In this document: one piece after another, positions 1 through 10,203 of the stretch
Layout: each line of letters starts with the position of its first letter
How positions within the stretch are numbered: the stretch's first letter is position 1
From: Mesostigma viride
Lineage: Eukaryota; Streptophyta; Mesostigmatophyceae; Mesostigmatales; Mesostigmataceae
NCBI GenBank assembly: GCA_009746045.1
Contig: RPFO01000072.1
Span: forward strand, 5,729,238-5,793,237
Length of the DNA: 64,000 bases
Direction: 5' to 3'
Made by a program: the position numbers and the translations under genes
The notes under the pieces: generated by a model
Told to the model about the DNA's origin: nothing
The model's input: the letters and a program-made list of their open reading frames with translations, nothing else
Databases searched by the model: none

Positions 1-1064
1 GTGCGCACTCAGCACGCATAACCCCGCCCTGCCCACTGCAGACCGGCGTCTGGCAGGGTTGCGTCCTGTCGCCGTACCTGTTTATTATTGTAGTGGATTA
101 TGTTATGCGCCAGGCACGTGCTCGCTTTGCTAGCATTGCAGGCCGTGCCCCTGGCCTAGCGATCACGAACGAGCTTGGGGAAGGGGGGCCGACTAACAAG
201 CAGAATTTACTAGCTGACCTCATTTATGCCGACGACATCACGCTCATCGAGAAGCCGGAGTCTGCCCAACTTTGGCTGGACTGCCTGGCGCTCGAGGCTC
301 GGGCGGTTGGTCTAGAAATCAGCCCCAAAACGGAGGCCCTGGCCCTCGGCATGGCAGGGCCCCCACCCACACTCCGCCTCTTAGACGATGCCGAGGTCAA
401 CTACCCTACTTCAGGCCGCTTCAAGCTGCTCGGCAGTTGGCTTCCTGACTGCGAGGACGACATGACGACACGGATCGGCATGGCGTGGGCGCACCTCCAT
501 GACCACCGCCGCTGGTGGAGCAACCCCGCCCTACCCCGGATCGTCAAGCGTGACCTCTTCAAGGTCGTCATTCTGACGATCCTGACCTACGGCGCCGAGA
601 CGTGGACACTGATGCAGGAGCTGGAGCAACGACTCGACGGCGCCGTCACCAAGATGCTGCGCAAGGCCCTTAACATCCCCTTTGGTTTGCACATTAGTAA
701 TGAGGATTTGTACGCTGATTTGCCCTATGTTTCCCACATTATTAGGCACAGGCGCCTGGGCCTAGCCGGGCACCTGGCCCGCACAGATCAGGTAGATACA
801 TCAGATAGACTAGCTGGCACCAAGCCCGCCCAGCCTGGGCGATATGTCCTCACCTGGCGTGCCCCCGGCCGCGCGCGGCAGGGCCGCCACCCGTGGACTT
901 TTCGTGATAGACTCGGCATGGACATGTGCTACACTAGACGTGACGGGCTCACCCCCGGGCAGCCTCCTGGTTTGTCTGTAATATGGAGGCAGATGGTGCG
1001 CAAGGATAGATGGCAAGTAGTGATGAAGGAGACCACCCCAAGCCTGTGGGGGCTCCGCGTGTGA
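1..1064 (+). pseudogene. LINE-1 ORF2, 3' part (reverse transcriptase C-terminal half), copy 1
   Basis: This is the end of a non-LTR retrotransposon polymerase, identical over almost all its length to 19900-20964. It starts just before RT motif B (QGCVLSP), then shows the catalytic YADD box (about 225-240), the primer-grip-like FKLLGSW segment, and the thumb and C-terminal region with LTYGAETWTL and RRLGLAGHLART. Relative to the second copy one G is missing near position 15 (GCACGCATA against GCACGGCATA), so the frame is broken there. The upstream half of the RT, the endonuclease and ORF1 lie outside the window. It ends at the TGA closing at 1064. The missing G could be a real mutation or an indel error. 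Confidence 0.9.
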
Positions 1065-1225
1065 CCAAGTATGGCATTCATAGCGATTCGGGCCGCGGTG
1101 CCCACACCCCTGTAACTAGGACCTAGATAGCTTATACCATCCATTCCATCCCATGTTCCCCTCCCACTGAGGACTTATGCTCACGTGACGCAGTCACGTG
1201 TCTATTAATTAATTAATTAATTAAT
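1065..1225 (+). other. LINE-1 3' UTR and ATTA-repeat tail, copy 1
   Basis: Follows the ORF2 stop. It contains TGTAA at 1111-1115, which is the polyadenylation signal used by chlorophytes, then a CACGTG-rich block (1176-1200), and ends in an (ATTA)n tract at 1204-1225. Short tandem-repeat tails instead of poly(A) are known from RTE-like and some other LINEs. The tail marks the likely 3' end of the element. Confidence 0.75.
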
Positions 1226-1263
1226 GCCCGAACTTCCTATACGCTATGCCCGAACTTCCTATA
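1224..1263. repeat. 18 bp direct repeat beside the LINE-1 tail
   Basis: The 18-mer atgcccgaacttcctata occurs at 1224-1241 and 1246-1263 with 4 bp between. It sits directly at the LINE-1 3' end and is repeated in the second unit (21124-21163). I did not find it at the LINE-1 5' side, so it is not shown to be a target-site duplication. Confidence 0.8.
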
Positions 1264-2100
1264 ACGCCCATCCTGCGGCAATAAGCCAGCAGGACATATG
1301 GCGTGCCCAAGATTCCGCGCAAAGGTCGCTATTGGTCTTCTGGATGTGCAGTAAGTGCGGTAAAAGTTGCGAAAAATCGCTTATAATTCCTGTAGACAGC
1401 TCTTTGCGACAGTGTTTTCCAAGCGAGTTCATCGATCTTTTGACGCCAGATACAAAAGGCATAGGGGGCCATCGTTTTTTATTAGTCGGCAATGCGGTTT
1501 CGAGATGTATGAGTCGGGCAGATGACCTCGCCACGACACGCTGGGCTCAAGCTTCGCATCTCCCGGCAACCATAAAGAAGCATGTCAGATTAAGCAAGGT
1601 GAGCAAGCTAGAGGGCCCAGAATTGTTGCTAACGCAAGGCAGCTTCTGAAGGGTAGAGAGCTGGATTAATGAGAATTTCTCAAGAGCATGGTGCAGTGGT
1701 CATTGCCACCTTGTCCAGAAATTTGCCCTTGTCTTTCTGATTTACATGTAAAGACTGTGTTGTAAAGACTGTTTTAAAGAGGGATAGGAGAACGTATCCA
1801 ACGGTGTTGCTCATTCATTACTGTGAAGAATTAGGCCCTTTTCAGTTGCTGACAACGAGATGGAAGCTGCCTCATGCAAACTACCCAGGCAATGCAAGTG
1901 TTGCAAGGTGAGGTCATGCACGGCTGATATTGCCTTCATGCGTAGTTGAGGAGGTGGCTGGCTGGGTGTGTGGCTGGCTAGGTGAGCAGGGCGTGTATGG
2001 GGGGTTGCGATGGTGCGGGCATGCGAGGGCAACTGGGCGGGCCCATGCCTGGCTGGTTTGGGTGTTGGATAGTTACCGTGTTGTTACGTACGGCACACCC

Positions 2101-2189
2101 CCGCCGTAAATACGCGTAAGATACTGTTCGAAAGGTCGCGCCGTAATTTCGTCAAAAATACGGCTACTTGTGCGTAATTTACGGCGCGG
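2101..2189. repeat. Imperfect inverted repeat
   Basis: CCGCCGTAAATACGC at 2101-2115 faces GCGTAATTTACGGCGCGG at 2172-2189, so the two arms can pair imperfectly around a ~56 bp loop. Possibly the remnant of a small foldback element. No target-site duplication was recognised. The same structure is present in copy 2 near 22001-22089. Confidence 0.5.
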
Positions 2190-3207
2190 GCTGGTCACTA
2201 CACTTTTCCCCTAGGCCGACGGCGCGGCACAGGCGCGACGCAGGGCTTTTGCCACGTACAAGCAGCACAGCTGCTGCCGATTTGACCAAGCATGCATGCA
2301 AGCATCCTGGCCTGCACATTAAAATAATGCATTCTTGGCGCCTAAACTCATGTCTAGCAGTGTTCGGTCAGTGTGATTTGTAGCCATGGCAGGCGGGGAA
2401 CGACCAGGACCGGAGCACACTCATCATGTGCTTAGGGTTGTAAGAAAATTCACCGACCTTAATTCGGTAGAGAGGGAGGAAGCAAATCTGGAATGCAAGT
2501 AATGTGGTTAGTACTTGGGCACTCCGCAGAAAACCGTTGGGGCTACGTACACGCATCCGGGCTCATCTGGGCGGAAAGGTTAATGAGGGCATTGAGGAAT
2601 GCAAACAGGTCCGCCAAATGTGAAAGAATGTTACTTGACGGATCGTTTTAGCGACAAAAAGGATGAGCAGACTGCCAGACTTAGAAGAGGAAGCTCGGCA
2701 AGACAGTAGGGCTAGCTGGTGCGCAATGTTGGCGGCGCTGCCATCATCATGGGCCAGGCCGGAGCAGCTTAATTATGTCGAACTGTTTCGATCCGTCCCC
2801 TCTCTTTGCGTGTTTAGCCTTCAGCGTAAGCATCATTGCTTGCAGAAGGCAGAGCATATTGCATAATGATATATAGTGCTGAGATTGCCGCAGCTTGATG
2901 TAGGGGTCTACCATATCCCAGCAGCTGGATACATTCCAGGTACGTACGAAATCGTTGCCGATTGGAGCAACCCTGCCGCTGGCAAGAACTTGATGGTAGA
3001 TGCTGTGAGCTATCTGTGCAACTTCCTGCAATTCGTCAGCTGATTTCCAATGGTAATAACAAATTCATTTGTTAGACATGAACCAACTCAGGCTATAAAG
3101 GCCTAGACGGTCCCGAGCTATGGCGTGATAGCAATGTGAACCATTAAATTAATAATTGAATTGGTTGCTTCTATGCTTGAGTAAATCTTAATAGTAAGTG
3201 ATTGGGG

Positions 3208-3280
3208 CACGTATGAATGACGTATGAATGAGGCCGGACGTATCATACACGTATGAATGGACAGACGTATGATACTCGTG
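3208..3280. repeat. Short repeats of ACGTATGAATG
   Basis: Three copies of ACGTATGAATG are mixed with the related words ACGTATCATACACG and ACGTATGATACTCG, giving both direct and inverted matches. This is a simple-sequence patch, also present in copy 2 near 23108-23180. Confidence 0.6.
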
Positions 3281-4026
3281 TGCCGTACGTAACAACACGG
3301 GGTAGTTAGGTGGTTCAGTGATTGGGTTGTTGAGTGCCGTTAGGTGGTTAGGTGGTTGTGTAGCTGGGTGATTGGTTGTTTGCAGCTCAGTACGGCATAT
3401 TTGCCAAACTGGATCCTGGGTCAATCTGGCTATGCTGTAAACCTGGGCCATAATGGGCCATAATTTGTGTAAGAAAGAGGCCATTTCAAGGTGTTGTGTG
3501 CCACGTACCGATGGCCGTCAGCTGTGGAAGCATGAAAAGCAAAGTGCTTAGTGCTCATACCAAGTCAGGAGCGCGTTGTGCTGCACACCTGTAGGCGCAC
3601 ACGCTTTAGGCATGGCTCCCTGCCCGTGGTTAGCCCTCCAAGACTTGTGGGAACGTCGGCAGCATGTTTTTATTGGTCACAGTATTCTCTCTGTGCTGAA
3701 CTGATTTTTCAAGGTGTAAAACCTACCAACGACCAGCAATATGGGAAATAAGAGCTGTGAGTCTGTGCCTGGAAACCCTTTGCTTTTCCTCGATGCCACC
3801 ACCGCCCATGAAAGCTAGTGCAGCTGCGCAGGTCGGCGTAGTCTAGGGGCACTATCGTCGTGCTCCTGGCTGGCCGTCTGTGGTCAGTCTGTTCTCTCCC
3901 TTGTATGTCGATCGCCTTGCCCCTGTGTGCCATGTGTCCTGCCCAGCATGCTTTTTGACGCTGTCGCCTTGTCATATCCCGACCTTTCCATACGTTCTGG
4001 CAACTTGTGTACGGTGCACATCACAG

Positions 4027-4187
4027 GGGCATGCAGCCGCACCCTTACCACAACGCGATCCACATCAGCGACGTCTCCGCCAGCCTGTTCCACCTGTTGA
4101 GCGAGAGCGGCGTGGGCGACCATCTGCAGAGCATCGACTGGCTGGCGGCTGTTTGTGCAGCTTTGGTCCACGACTACAAGCACCCTG
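4027..4187 (+). CDS. Orphan exon of a class I cyclic-nucleotide phosphodiesterase (copy 1)
   Basis: A 161 bp exon encoding part of a PDEase_I catalytic domain, the family that hydrolyses cAMP or cGMP. The translation carries PYHNAIHISDV, where the YHN histidine is the family's proton donor and the H four residues on is a metal ligand. It also carries ALVHDYKHPG, whose HD pair supplies two further metal ligands. An acceptor (tcacag) precedes it and a strong donor (gtaagc) follows HPG, with the glycine codon split (phase 1). No neighbouring exon was found in the ~6 kb spacer, so this is either one exon of a gene with very long, transposon-filled introns or a stranded fragment. Substrate preference cannot be told from this piece. 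Confidence 0.8.
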
Positions 4188-4403
4188 GTAAGCATGCACA
4201 CTGGACAATTTGGTGTGGCATAGGCATCACCTTTGTAGCAACCCACGACAGACTTTGGGCATGGCGTGGCATACCCATTACAGCATGTGCTATAATATAA
4301 ACCTGACCCCGCCAGGTGGGGGTGGACCGTTGCCGCAGTAACACACAACAGCTGTGATGGCCACGTTCCTGTCTTTGTTTCGCATGGGTTTGATTGGGTG
4401 GAG

Positions 4404-4482
4404 CCTGCATGCATGCCTGCATGCCAGCATACCAGTATGGCAGCATGCCAGCATGCCAGCATGCCAGCATGCCAGCATGGCA
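4404..4482. repeat. ATGCCAGC microsatellite-like run
   Basis: Near-perfect tandem 8-mers (gccagcat) with degenerate edges (gcatgcctgc, accagtatgg). It gives repetitive open frames on both strands (MLACWHAG-type peptides), which are artefacts of the repeat. A second copy is at 24304-24382. Confidence 0.85.
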
Positions 4483-5075
4483 TTGGTGGCATTGGCGGCA
4501 GGGTGGTCAACCTCTGCAAGGGTCCTTGGAAGAAATTTTAGAAATGCCGAGGGTGCACCCACTGACATAATGGTGCCCATGTGCCATAACCCATTGTCTG
4601 GGGTAATGCGGCGGTGGATGATGCTCACGGGTGTGTTCCGGCGGAGGTGGAGAAGATGCAATGGCGCGCTCGCCACAGCAGGGCGCACCCCACATCTACA
4701 AGAGGCCCGTGGTTCATCCCGTGGTTGAGTGTGCAATACGTGCAAGTGGGGAAATGGGGTGTGGTGTGTCTAGTCGTTTCCGTGTTTGGGAATAGTCCCT
4801 TCATTTGATGGGGCTTGAGGGACTCGTTTCGGAAGCAAAGTTCACTTTCAAGCAAAGTTCAATTCGGCGATCGGTTGGAGCCCAAGCACAGGGAGTGTCG
4901 CGTTTGCGTGCCATTATATCCTAGCCTATCACTTGGAAGGCATATCCATAGCAATAGAGTACTCTTGTGTGTGATCCACTATATAGCTCGAAAAAATGAA
5001 GAGCCAAAAAGGCAAAAAGAGGATCACAGAGGGAAAAAAAATTCCCACGACAGGACCACACACGCTTTTCAAATA

Positions 5076-5196
5076 GGCTAAGCAATAACCTCTTCAGTGC
5101 TTTTTCAAGGATAAGCATAATCCTCTTCATGGCTTTTTCAAGGATAAGCCTAATCCTCTTCATAGCTTTTTAAAGGATAAGCTTAATCCTCTTCCA
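5076..5196. repeat. 33 bp tandem repeat, nearly four units
   Basis: Units start at 5076, 5109, 5142 and 5175 and share the core GGATAAGC.TAATCCTCTTC followed by a T-rich stretch. The first unit is the most diverged and the last is incomplete. A second copy is at about 24976-25096. Confidence 0.85.
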
Positions 5197-6646
5197 AGTG
5201 CTTGATTCTGCAAGCAGCTTGGGTATATCTCCGGCTCAGGCTGTCCGAACTGAACCCGCCAAGGGTTGTTCGCTCGTTTGAATAAAGTGGAAATGATAGG
5301 TGTGGTCCTTGACGGCACCACCACCTTCATGACAGGCAGCGCAGCCAGCCGATATTTATATTATGAAGATTGCAATGATGCTTTATGATGAAAGCAATGC
5401 CCAAACCATTCATTCCATAACATTTGACAAATTACAATGAATGCCGAGTTGTGCTGCCGCAACTGTAAGAGTAACTACATATCCTTGAGACCCATCGAAA
5501 TCACCACAGACCGACCATGACGCCACTGTGGCGCAACAGTGTTTACTTACGTCATAATCTATATCAACTGTGTGACTCTGCGCTCATGTCCCAGTTACTG
5601 GCACACTGGCCAACGACGAACCGGCCCTTTCCCGGGACTGTTCCCGGGTCAGCAGAACGTTTCTCGTCCACAATGCCAACAACATCCCAACCGGATCAAA
5701 CCATTGTCAATCTTATCAACCATCGTCATGGCAACGACATGCAACCACTCACGGGGGCTGCTCCGGGCTGTTCGAGAAGTTTAACCCCATGAAGACAACA
5801 AACTAGTTGTGAGGGAGAGAAACGAGCGAACAACGACCACCATGGCCGCTGCGCTGCTCCTAAATACCTCCAAAAATCCCGGCATCCATGCGCTGTCGCA
5901 TTTGCCAGCAAGCCGCCTGACGTGCAGTTAGACTGCCAGCAAAATGCAGAGCAAGTCTGTTCGACAACCACGTGCGAGCCAGCACACCGCACACTACGAT
6001 CTGCGTATCTAGCTTTGTCAGATGGACTGAACATCATTCCGTCTGGACAATACAAAAGATTCATAACTGCCAAATGTCACGCACCGGAATATTGCGCAAG
6101 CCACCAAGGCTTTGCGCCCCAAAGTCTTGCGCCTGAACCTAAGTCAGGTCACCTAAGACTGTCACTCTAGAAATTCAGGCCTTTCCGGCGCGGCGCTCCA
6201 CACCGGCCCAAGGAACAAAGCCTGCGGCCTACTGAATCGGAACCAACCAAACGTCGGTAACGATTCCGATTACGGCAACCGCGTAACTTCTTGAGTGCAC
6301 GGACGTAAATGATCACGGACGTGACAGGAGCACCTGCCTGCGTCTCAAGCGGGCCGGGTGACCCCATGCCTGTTTGGAACCATCCCTGGTCTGCTTATCT
6401 CAGGCTAGGCCGATGCTGCGACCCAGTGCGTGGCTTGTCCAGGTATCGGTAGACCAGGTATGATGACTTTCAAAGCATTGGGAGGACCAGATGAGGAGGC
6501 ATAAGTGCAGTGTGGTTGGCTAGAGGCTGGTATGTCTTAATCAAAGTAAAATATTGTTACGTTTAGTAAATACTTAGTTTTTCTTTCAGCAAACATTTTG
6601 ACCAACTGGCCACTCACCGAAAAGGAAGTCCTTGGTGGATGAATAA

Positions 6647-7127
6647 AGTTGGTTGGAGACCCATCTAGGGTCCACATGGGTCCTCAGAGATAGAGGATCT
6701 TGTACAGATTACTACAATATACTTTATTGTAGTATTGGGCCAATGGCTGTACTTCACTGGTACTCGCCAATGGGATAACGCCACGTAGAATGTGTGGGCG
6801 TCTCCCAGGCCTCCACGTCACCGGCTGGTCAAGGGCCGGTGTAGTCCTGTCAAGAGGACTGAGCCGACTATCGGCCCATCATGTATGCGCATCTGCCTTG
6901 GTACCTCCTAGAGGATTCTAGAAGTATCTAACACGCGGCATGCACTGAACTACATGGAATGCATGTCCACGTAGGATATTCAGCAAGACTGATGAAGGTG
7001 CCAAGCGCAACAGGTTCTTATGCGCAACGAAGACGAATTATGCGACAACGATAATAACGTAAAGAAATAAAGAAGAGCCTTTGTTTTATGCATAACGCAT
7101 CAAGCAAGATACCTTTTTATTGCAACT
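6647..7127. mobile_element. Candidate solo LTR related to the Copia LTRs, copy 1
   Basis: The 481 bp segment starts AGTTGGTTGGAGAC, close to the Copia-1 LTR start AGTTGGATGGAGAC, and ends GCAACT, so the ends form AGTTG...CAACT as in the other LTRs here. Its length also fits (455 and 471-473 bp). The flanking 5-mers (aataa, tgtat) do not match, so no target duplication is visible. It contains a hairpin, ACTACAATA/TATTGTAGT, at about 6710-6733. The call rests on ends and length only. Confidence 0.35.
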
Positions 7128-7265
7128 TGTATTCATTGTCATTTCGACAACCGAGGGCAGTTTCCGTTAAAGCCTAGCCCGAGTGAGCATAGGCTTTGCC
7201 GAATTACTGTTGGCCCTGGCCCCGGTGAGCACAGGGACGACAGGACTAAATTTCGAGCCAGCGAC

Positions 7266-7720
7266 AGTTGGATGGAGACTAGGGACGACGAACAACTGCG
7301 AAAGCTGAGAGCGAATGATGATTGTATTACAATAATACAATGAGAGAGCGATGAAAGCTGAGGGCTCAGAATGGAACTGGGCAGACTCGGGTGCTGTGGC
7401 ACTCCCCAGTGCTACGCCTATATGCCTATGGCGGTGCTACCTGCAGCACACGACCAGTGGACAAGTGTACACTGCAATGCCATGCGACCACGTCACTAGC
7501 AACCAGCTAAGACTCGGCCCGTCAGGCCCGGCTACACCGGACCTGGCGGGTCGAGCTAGCACCTAGGAACAGTCTGGCACTAACCGCACATCGGTCCACA
7601 TGACACCTCAGTACCGTACACCCTGCCGTACTGTACTGAGGTGTCCCGCTCAGCCGCGGTAGGCAATACGCGGCGCGCAGGCCGGAAATCCGTGTGTCAG
7701 CCTAAGCATCTCATCTAACT
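7266..7720 (-). repeat. Copia-1a 3' LTR
   Basis: 455 bp, AGTTGGATG...CATCTAACT, with imperfect 9 bp inverted ends. Identical to 15305-15759 except at 7473. TSD GCGAC adjoins at 7261-7265. Confidence 0.95.
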
Positions 7721-8775
7721 CCCATTATGTTTTCCTTTCAGGTTGAAGGCTAGCGACTTCAAGCCTGACCCTGCCCAGCTAGGAGACTGACTCCAAGCTG
7801 ACTGAGGTGCTGAGCAACTGACACCCATACTGCAACATCTGGACTGAAAAAGATGGGCCCCAGAACTCGTGCAATACTTGTGATGGCATCACGTTTAGCT
7901 CAACATGCCCGGGGAGTTCCTCCTCCTCGCGAGCTCACAAGGGAGATAGCTATGCCTGTCTGCCTATCCAGGGAGTGCACCACCAGCCAAGAAGCCATTG
8001 TAAAAATGCCAAGGTAACCGTTTAAGAGGTTCCATGTTGTTCCATCATCATCGCCCACTCAGAGAAAAATACCCAGCCAGGCTGGGTCAACTGAGCTCAG
8101 GTTACCTGCAACCTGAGGAGTGACAGTGTTTATTGCACCCTGCACTGTCCATGTTGTACCTGCACAACATGTGAGGACCAGCCACCCCTGCCCTGCACAG
8201 AGGGGGCTGAAGTCCGAGTGACAGGTGACAGGACTATGACATCCTGGACCTGGCCACATTGCACCTGCACAACGTGGGAGACCAGCCACCCCTGCCCTGC
8301 ACATGGGTGACTGAAGTCCTGGTGACAGGTGACAGGAATATTTCATCCTGCACCTGTGCTGAGCACGTTGTACTAGACAACATGACAGCACCCATGCCTT
8401 ACTGCCACTGAACAGTAAGGCCAGGTGGCCCAGGATATCCACAGTGAACTGGGGTCCTGGGTAACCACCTGTCAAGGGAGCTTTGACCCTCCACTTGAAT
8501 GGGGGCACCTGAGCCACTGAGCTCAAGGCCATTCCACCAAGGCATACGCCCTAGGGAATAAAGGTGTGAGATACATCCCATGCCCACCTATGAAGGTGTG
8601 CATAACGAAATTCCATGGTGTTGAGAAAATCAAAACAGATTTTATTGGGCATAGGGCACGCAGATGTATGAAAAACAGACTCCAACCAACCCCCTTGCTG
8701 GAAGCCACAACCTACCCCTTGGACCTGCCCAAGGGGTACTGGGTGACCTAGGCGGCCCTGGTGAACAGGACCCTG
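7721..8775 (-). other. Copia-1a 3' noncoding region with ~104 bp tandem repeat
   Basis: Lies between the RNase H stop and the 3' LTR. It contains a roughly 104 bp tandem duplication (the ACCAGCCACCCCTGCCCTGC word recurs at about 8177 and 8281) and a weaker third part. The minus-strand bases just before the LTR (GAAAGGAAAACATAATGGG) are the only polypurine-tract candidate and are weak. Short open frames here are not supported. Several small indels distinguish this part from copy 1b. Confidence 0.6.
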
Positions 8776-10203
8776 CTAGGCGTCCCCCCTATGGGGCAGG
8801 GTTGCCTGCTTGCCATAGGGGTTCATCAAGTGGTACAACAGCTGATATTGTTCAGCTGCCTGCTGAGGCACTTTAGTGAGTGCATCAGCAGCGTTGTGTT
8901 TGTCCTCCACGTGACGGGTGGACTCCCAGTAGGTGGACTCCTGTTTCAGGACCACCCAGTCAAGATCAGTGTGGACAGCATAGGGGTTAGCAAGGAAACT
9001 GAGGACTGACTGACTGTCAGTGAGCAAGTGTGCCACCACCCCAGCATTGCTGCCTGCTTGCATCTGCAACCAAACCAGCACATGATTCAAGTACCTGGCA
9101 TGAAGCACTGCTGACACCACTGCCCTGCACTCAGCAGCATTGCTGCTGACAGCCTTGCGTCTATGCAACCGGCTGTACCATGAAATGAGAGACAAGGGTG
9201 CATCATCATTCTGCACAAAATACAAGCCTGACTCCCTTGCCTGCAACTTGGTAATCTGCCTGGACTCCATGGAACTATCCATCATAGCTTGGATGTGAAT
9301 GGTTTTGTGGAGATCCAAGGAGTGCAAGATAAGGGGAGGGCCCTCCTGGAGAGTTTTGGTGATGGCTTTGTGACCTACTTGCATCAAGACATCATCATCA
9401 ACTCTGCTAACCACAGCCAGGTGAGGTGCACACGTTGAGCACAACCACCCCAGCTTGCCTCTAATGGTAGGACAGGCTCCAGGTTTGATTTTTGTTTGCA
9501 AAACCTCCAAGCAGCTGTGCATGTAATCATTGGGAGAGTAGAGTGCACACACCCACTGGTTTTGATGCTGCTGGAGTTGTAACATTGTGCCACAAAATTT
9601 TATGGCAGTGGTGCCCAGCTCTACTTGCTTGCCAATCTCAAAATGCTGTGACACTTGTTGAATAAAATCATCCACAGCACGCCTTGGCCCAGCAATCAGC
9701 TGATCATCCCCATGCCACACAAAGGTGAGAATGCCATGAGGGTGTGGGACCACAAAGAAGCAAGGGTCTATGTCATCATATCTAGCCCCTAACTTTTCAA
9801 ACACAGCCTGAGCTGACATCCTGAAAATGCGAGGAGCTGATTGCAGCCCTTCAACACCTATGTTAGCTTTCAGGTACTGCTGAGGGATGTGTTTTGCCCA
9901 AACTCTGGGAGTGGAGACTACGTACACCTGACCATGCCACACTTGTTGTGCTATCTCAGGTGAGCCTTTCAGGAAAGCCCTTTTAATGTCTGTAGCCTTA
10001 CAGATATAGTCATCCCCATCATTGAGATGACCCACAAAGACAGACAGCAAGATTTTTAGGGATGTTTGCTGAATGCCTGGCGTGTACAACTCTGCCTCTG
10101 TCAGATCAGTGGTGCCCTTGAACTCTGTCACACAAGGTCTAGCATGAAAGATGACTGACCCATCTGCTGCTGGCTTATGTTTACACACAAACTTCAGGCG
10201 CAA
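8776..10203 (-). CDS. Copia-1a pol, RT and RNase H part
   Basis: Encodes a Copia-type reverse transcriptase followed by RNase H. The first catalytic aspartate is in TDIKRAFLKG, matching the Copia DVKTAFLNG block. The second catalytic box reads FVWHGDDQLI (9702-9720 on the minus strand), HGDD where Copia elements have YVDD. RNase H residues follow: MMDSSMES (D), SNAAECRAVVS (E), LLTDSQSV (D) and NAADALTK near the end. The frame is opened only by a one-base deletion in GGGG at 10244-10247. In copy 1b the run is GGGGG and the frame continues into the protease. The start given is therefore not a real translation start. Confidence 0.9.
   Translation of the reverse strand: MRLKFVCKHKPAADGSVIFHARPCVTEFKGTTDLTEAELYTPGIQQTSLKILLSVFVGHLNDGDDYICKATDIKRAFLKGSPEIAQQVWHGQVYVVSTPRVWAKHIPQQYLKANIGVEGLQSAPRIFRMSAQAVFEKLGARYDDIDPCFFVVPHPHGILTFVWHGDDQLIAGPRRAVDDFIQQVSQHFEIGKQVELGTTAIKFCGTMLQLQQHQNQWVCALYSPNDYMHSCLEVLQTKIKPGACPTIRGKLGWLCSTCAPHLAVVSRVDDDVLMQVGHKAITKTLQEGPPLILHSLDLHKTIHIQAMMDSSMESRQITKLQARESGLYFVQNDDAPLSLISWYSRLHRRKAVSSNAAECRAVVSAVLHARYLNHVLVWLQMQAGSNAGVVAHLLTDSQSVLSFLANPYAVHTDLDWVVLKQESTYWESTRHVEDKHNAADALTKVPQQAAEQYQLLYHLMNPYGKQATLPHRGDA

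Larger units (their letters stand above)
1226..4026. other. Spacer upstream of the phosphodiesterase exon, copy 1
   Basis: AT-mixed, low-complexity DNA without a gene I can recognise. A plus-strand open frame of 141 codons at 1224-1649 with one CxxC pair resembles no family known to me. A minus-strand open stretch at 2747-3031 has somewhat protein-like composition (TWNVSSCWDMVDPYI) and could be an exon, but nothing supports it further. Tandem motif runs are listed separately. If the phosphodiesterase exon belongs to a live gene, this stretch would be intron. Confidence 0.5.
4188..6646. other. Spacer downstream of the phosphodiesterase exon, copy 1
   Basis: Probable intron or intergenic DNA. 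I searched it by eye for the next conserved phosphodiesterase segments and saw none. It holds the ATGCCAGC run, the 33 bp tandem repeat, a short CCCGGGA/TCCCGGG palindrome near 5630-5650, and no convincing coding region. Confidence 0.5.

Noticed and set aside
1224-1649. 141-codon plus-strand frame with a CxxC pair
   Set aside because: Starts in the LINE tail repeat, matches no family I know, and has no second supporting signal.
2747-3031. Minus-strand 94-codon stretch as a host exon
   Set aside because: Composition is protein-like in part, but splice sites are not convincing and no family was recognised.
4174-4745. Cys/His-rich repetitive peptides (MLACWHAG type)
   Set aside because: Produced by the ATGCCAGC microsatellite. 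No conserved spacing with structural meaning.
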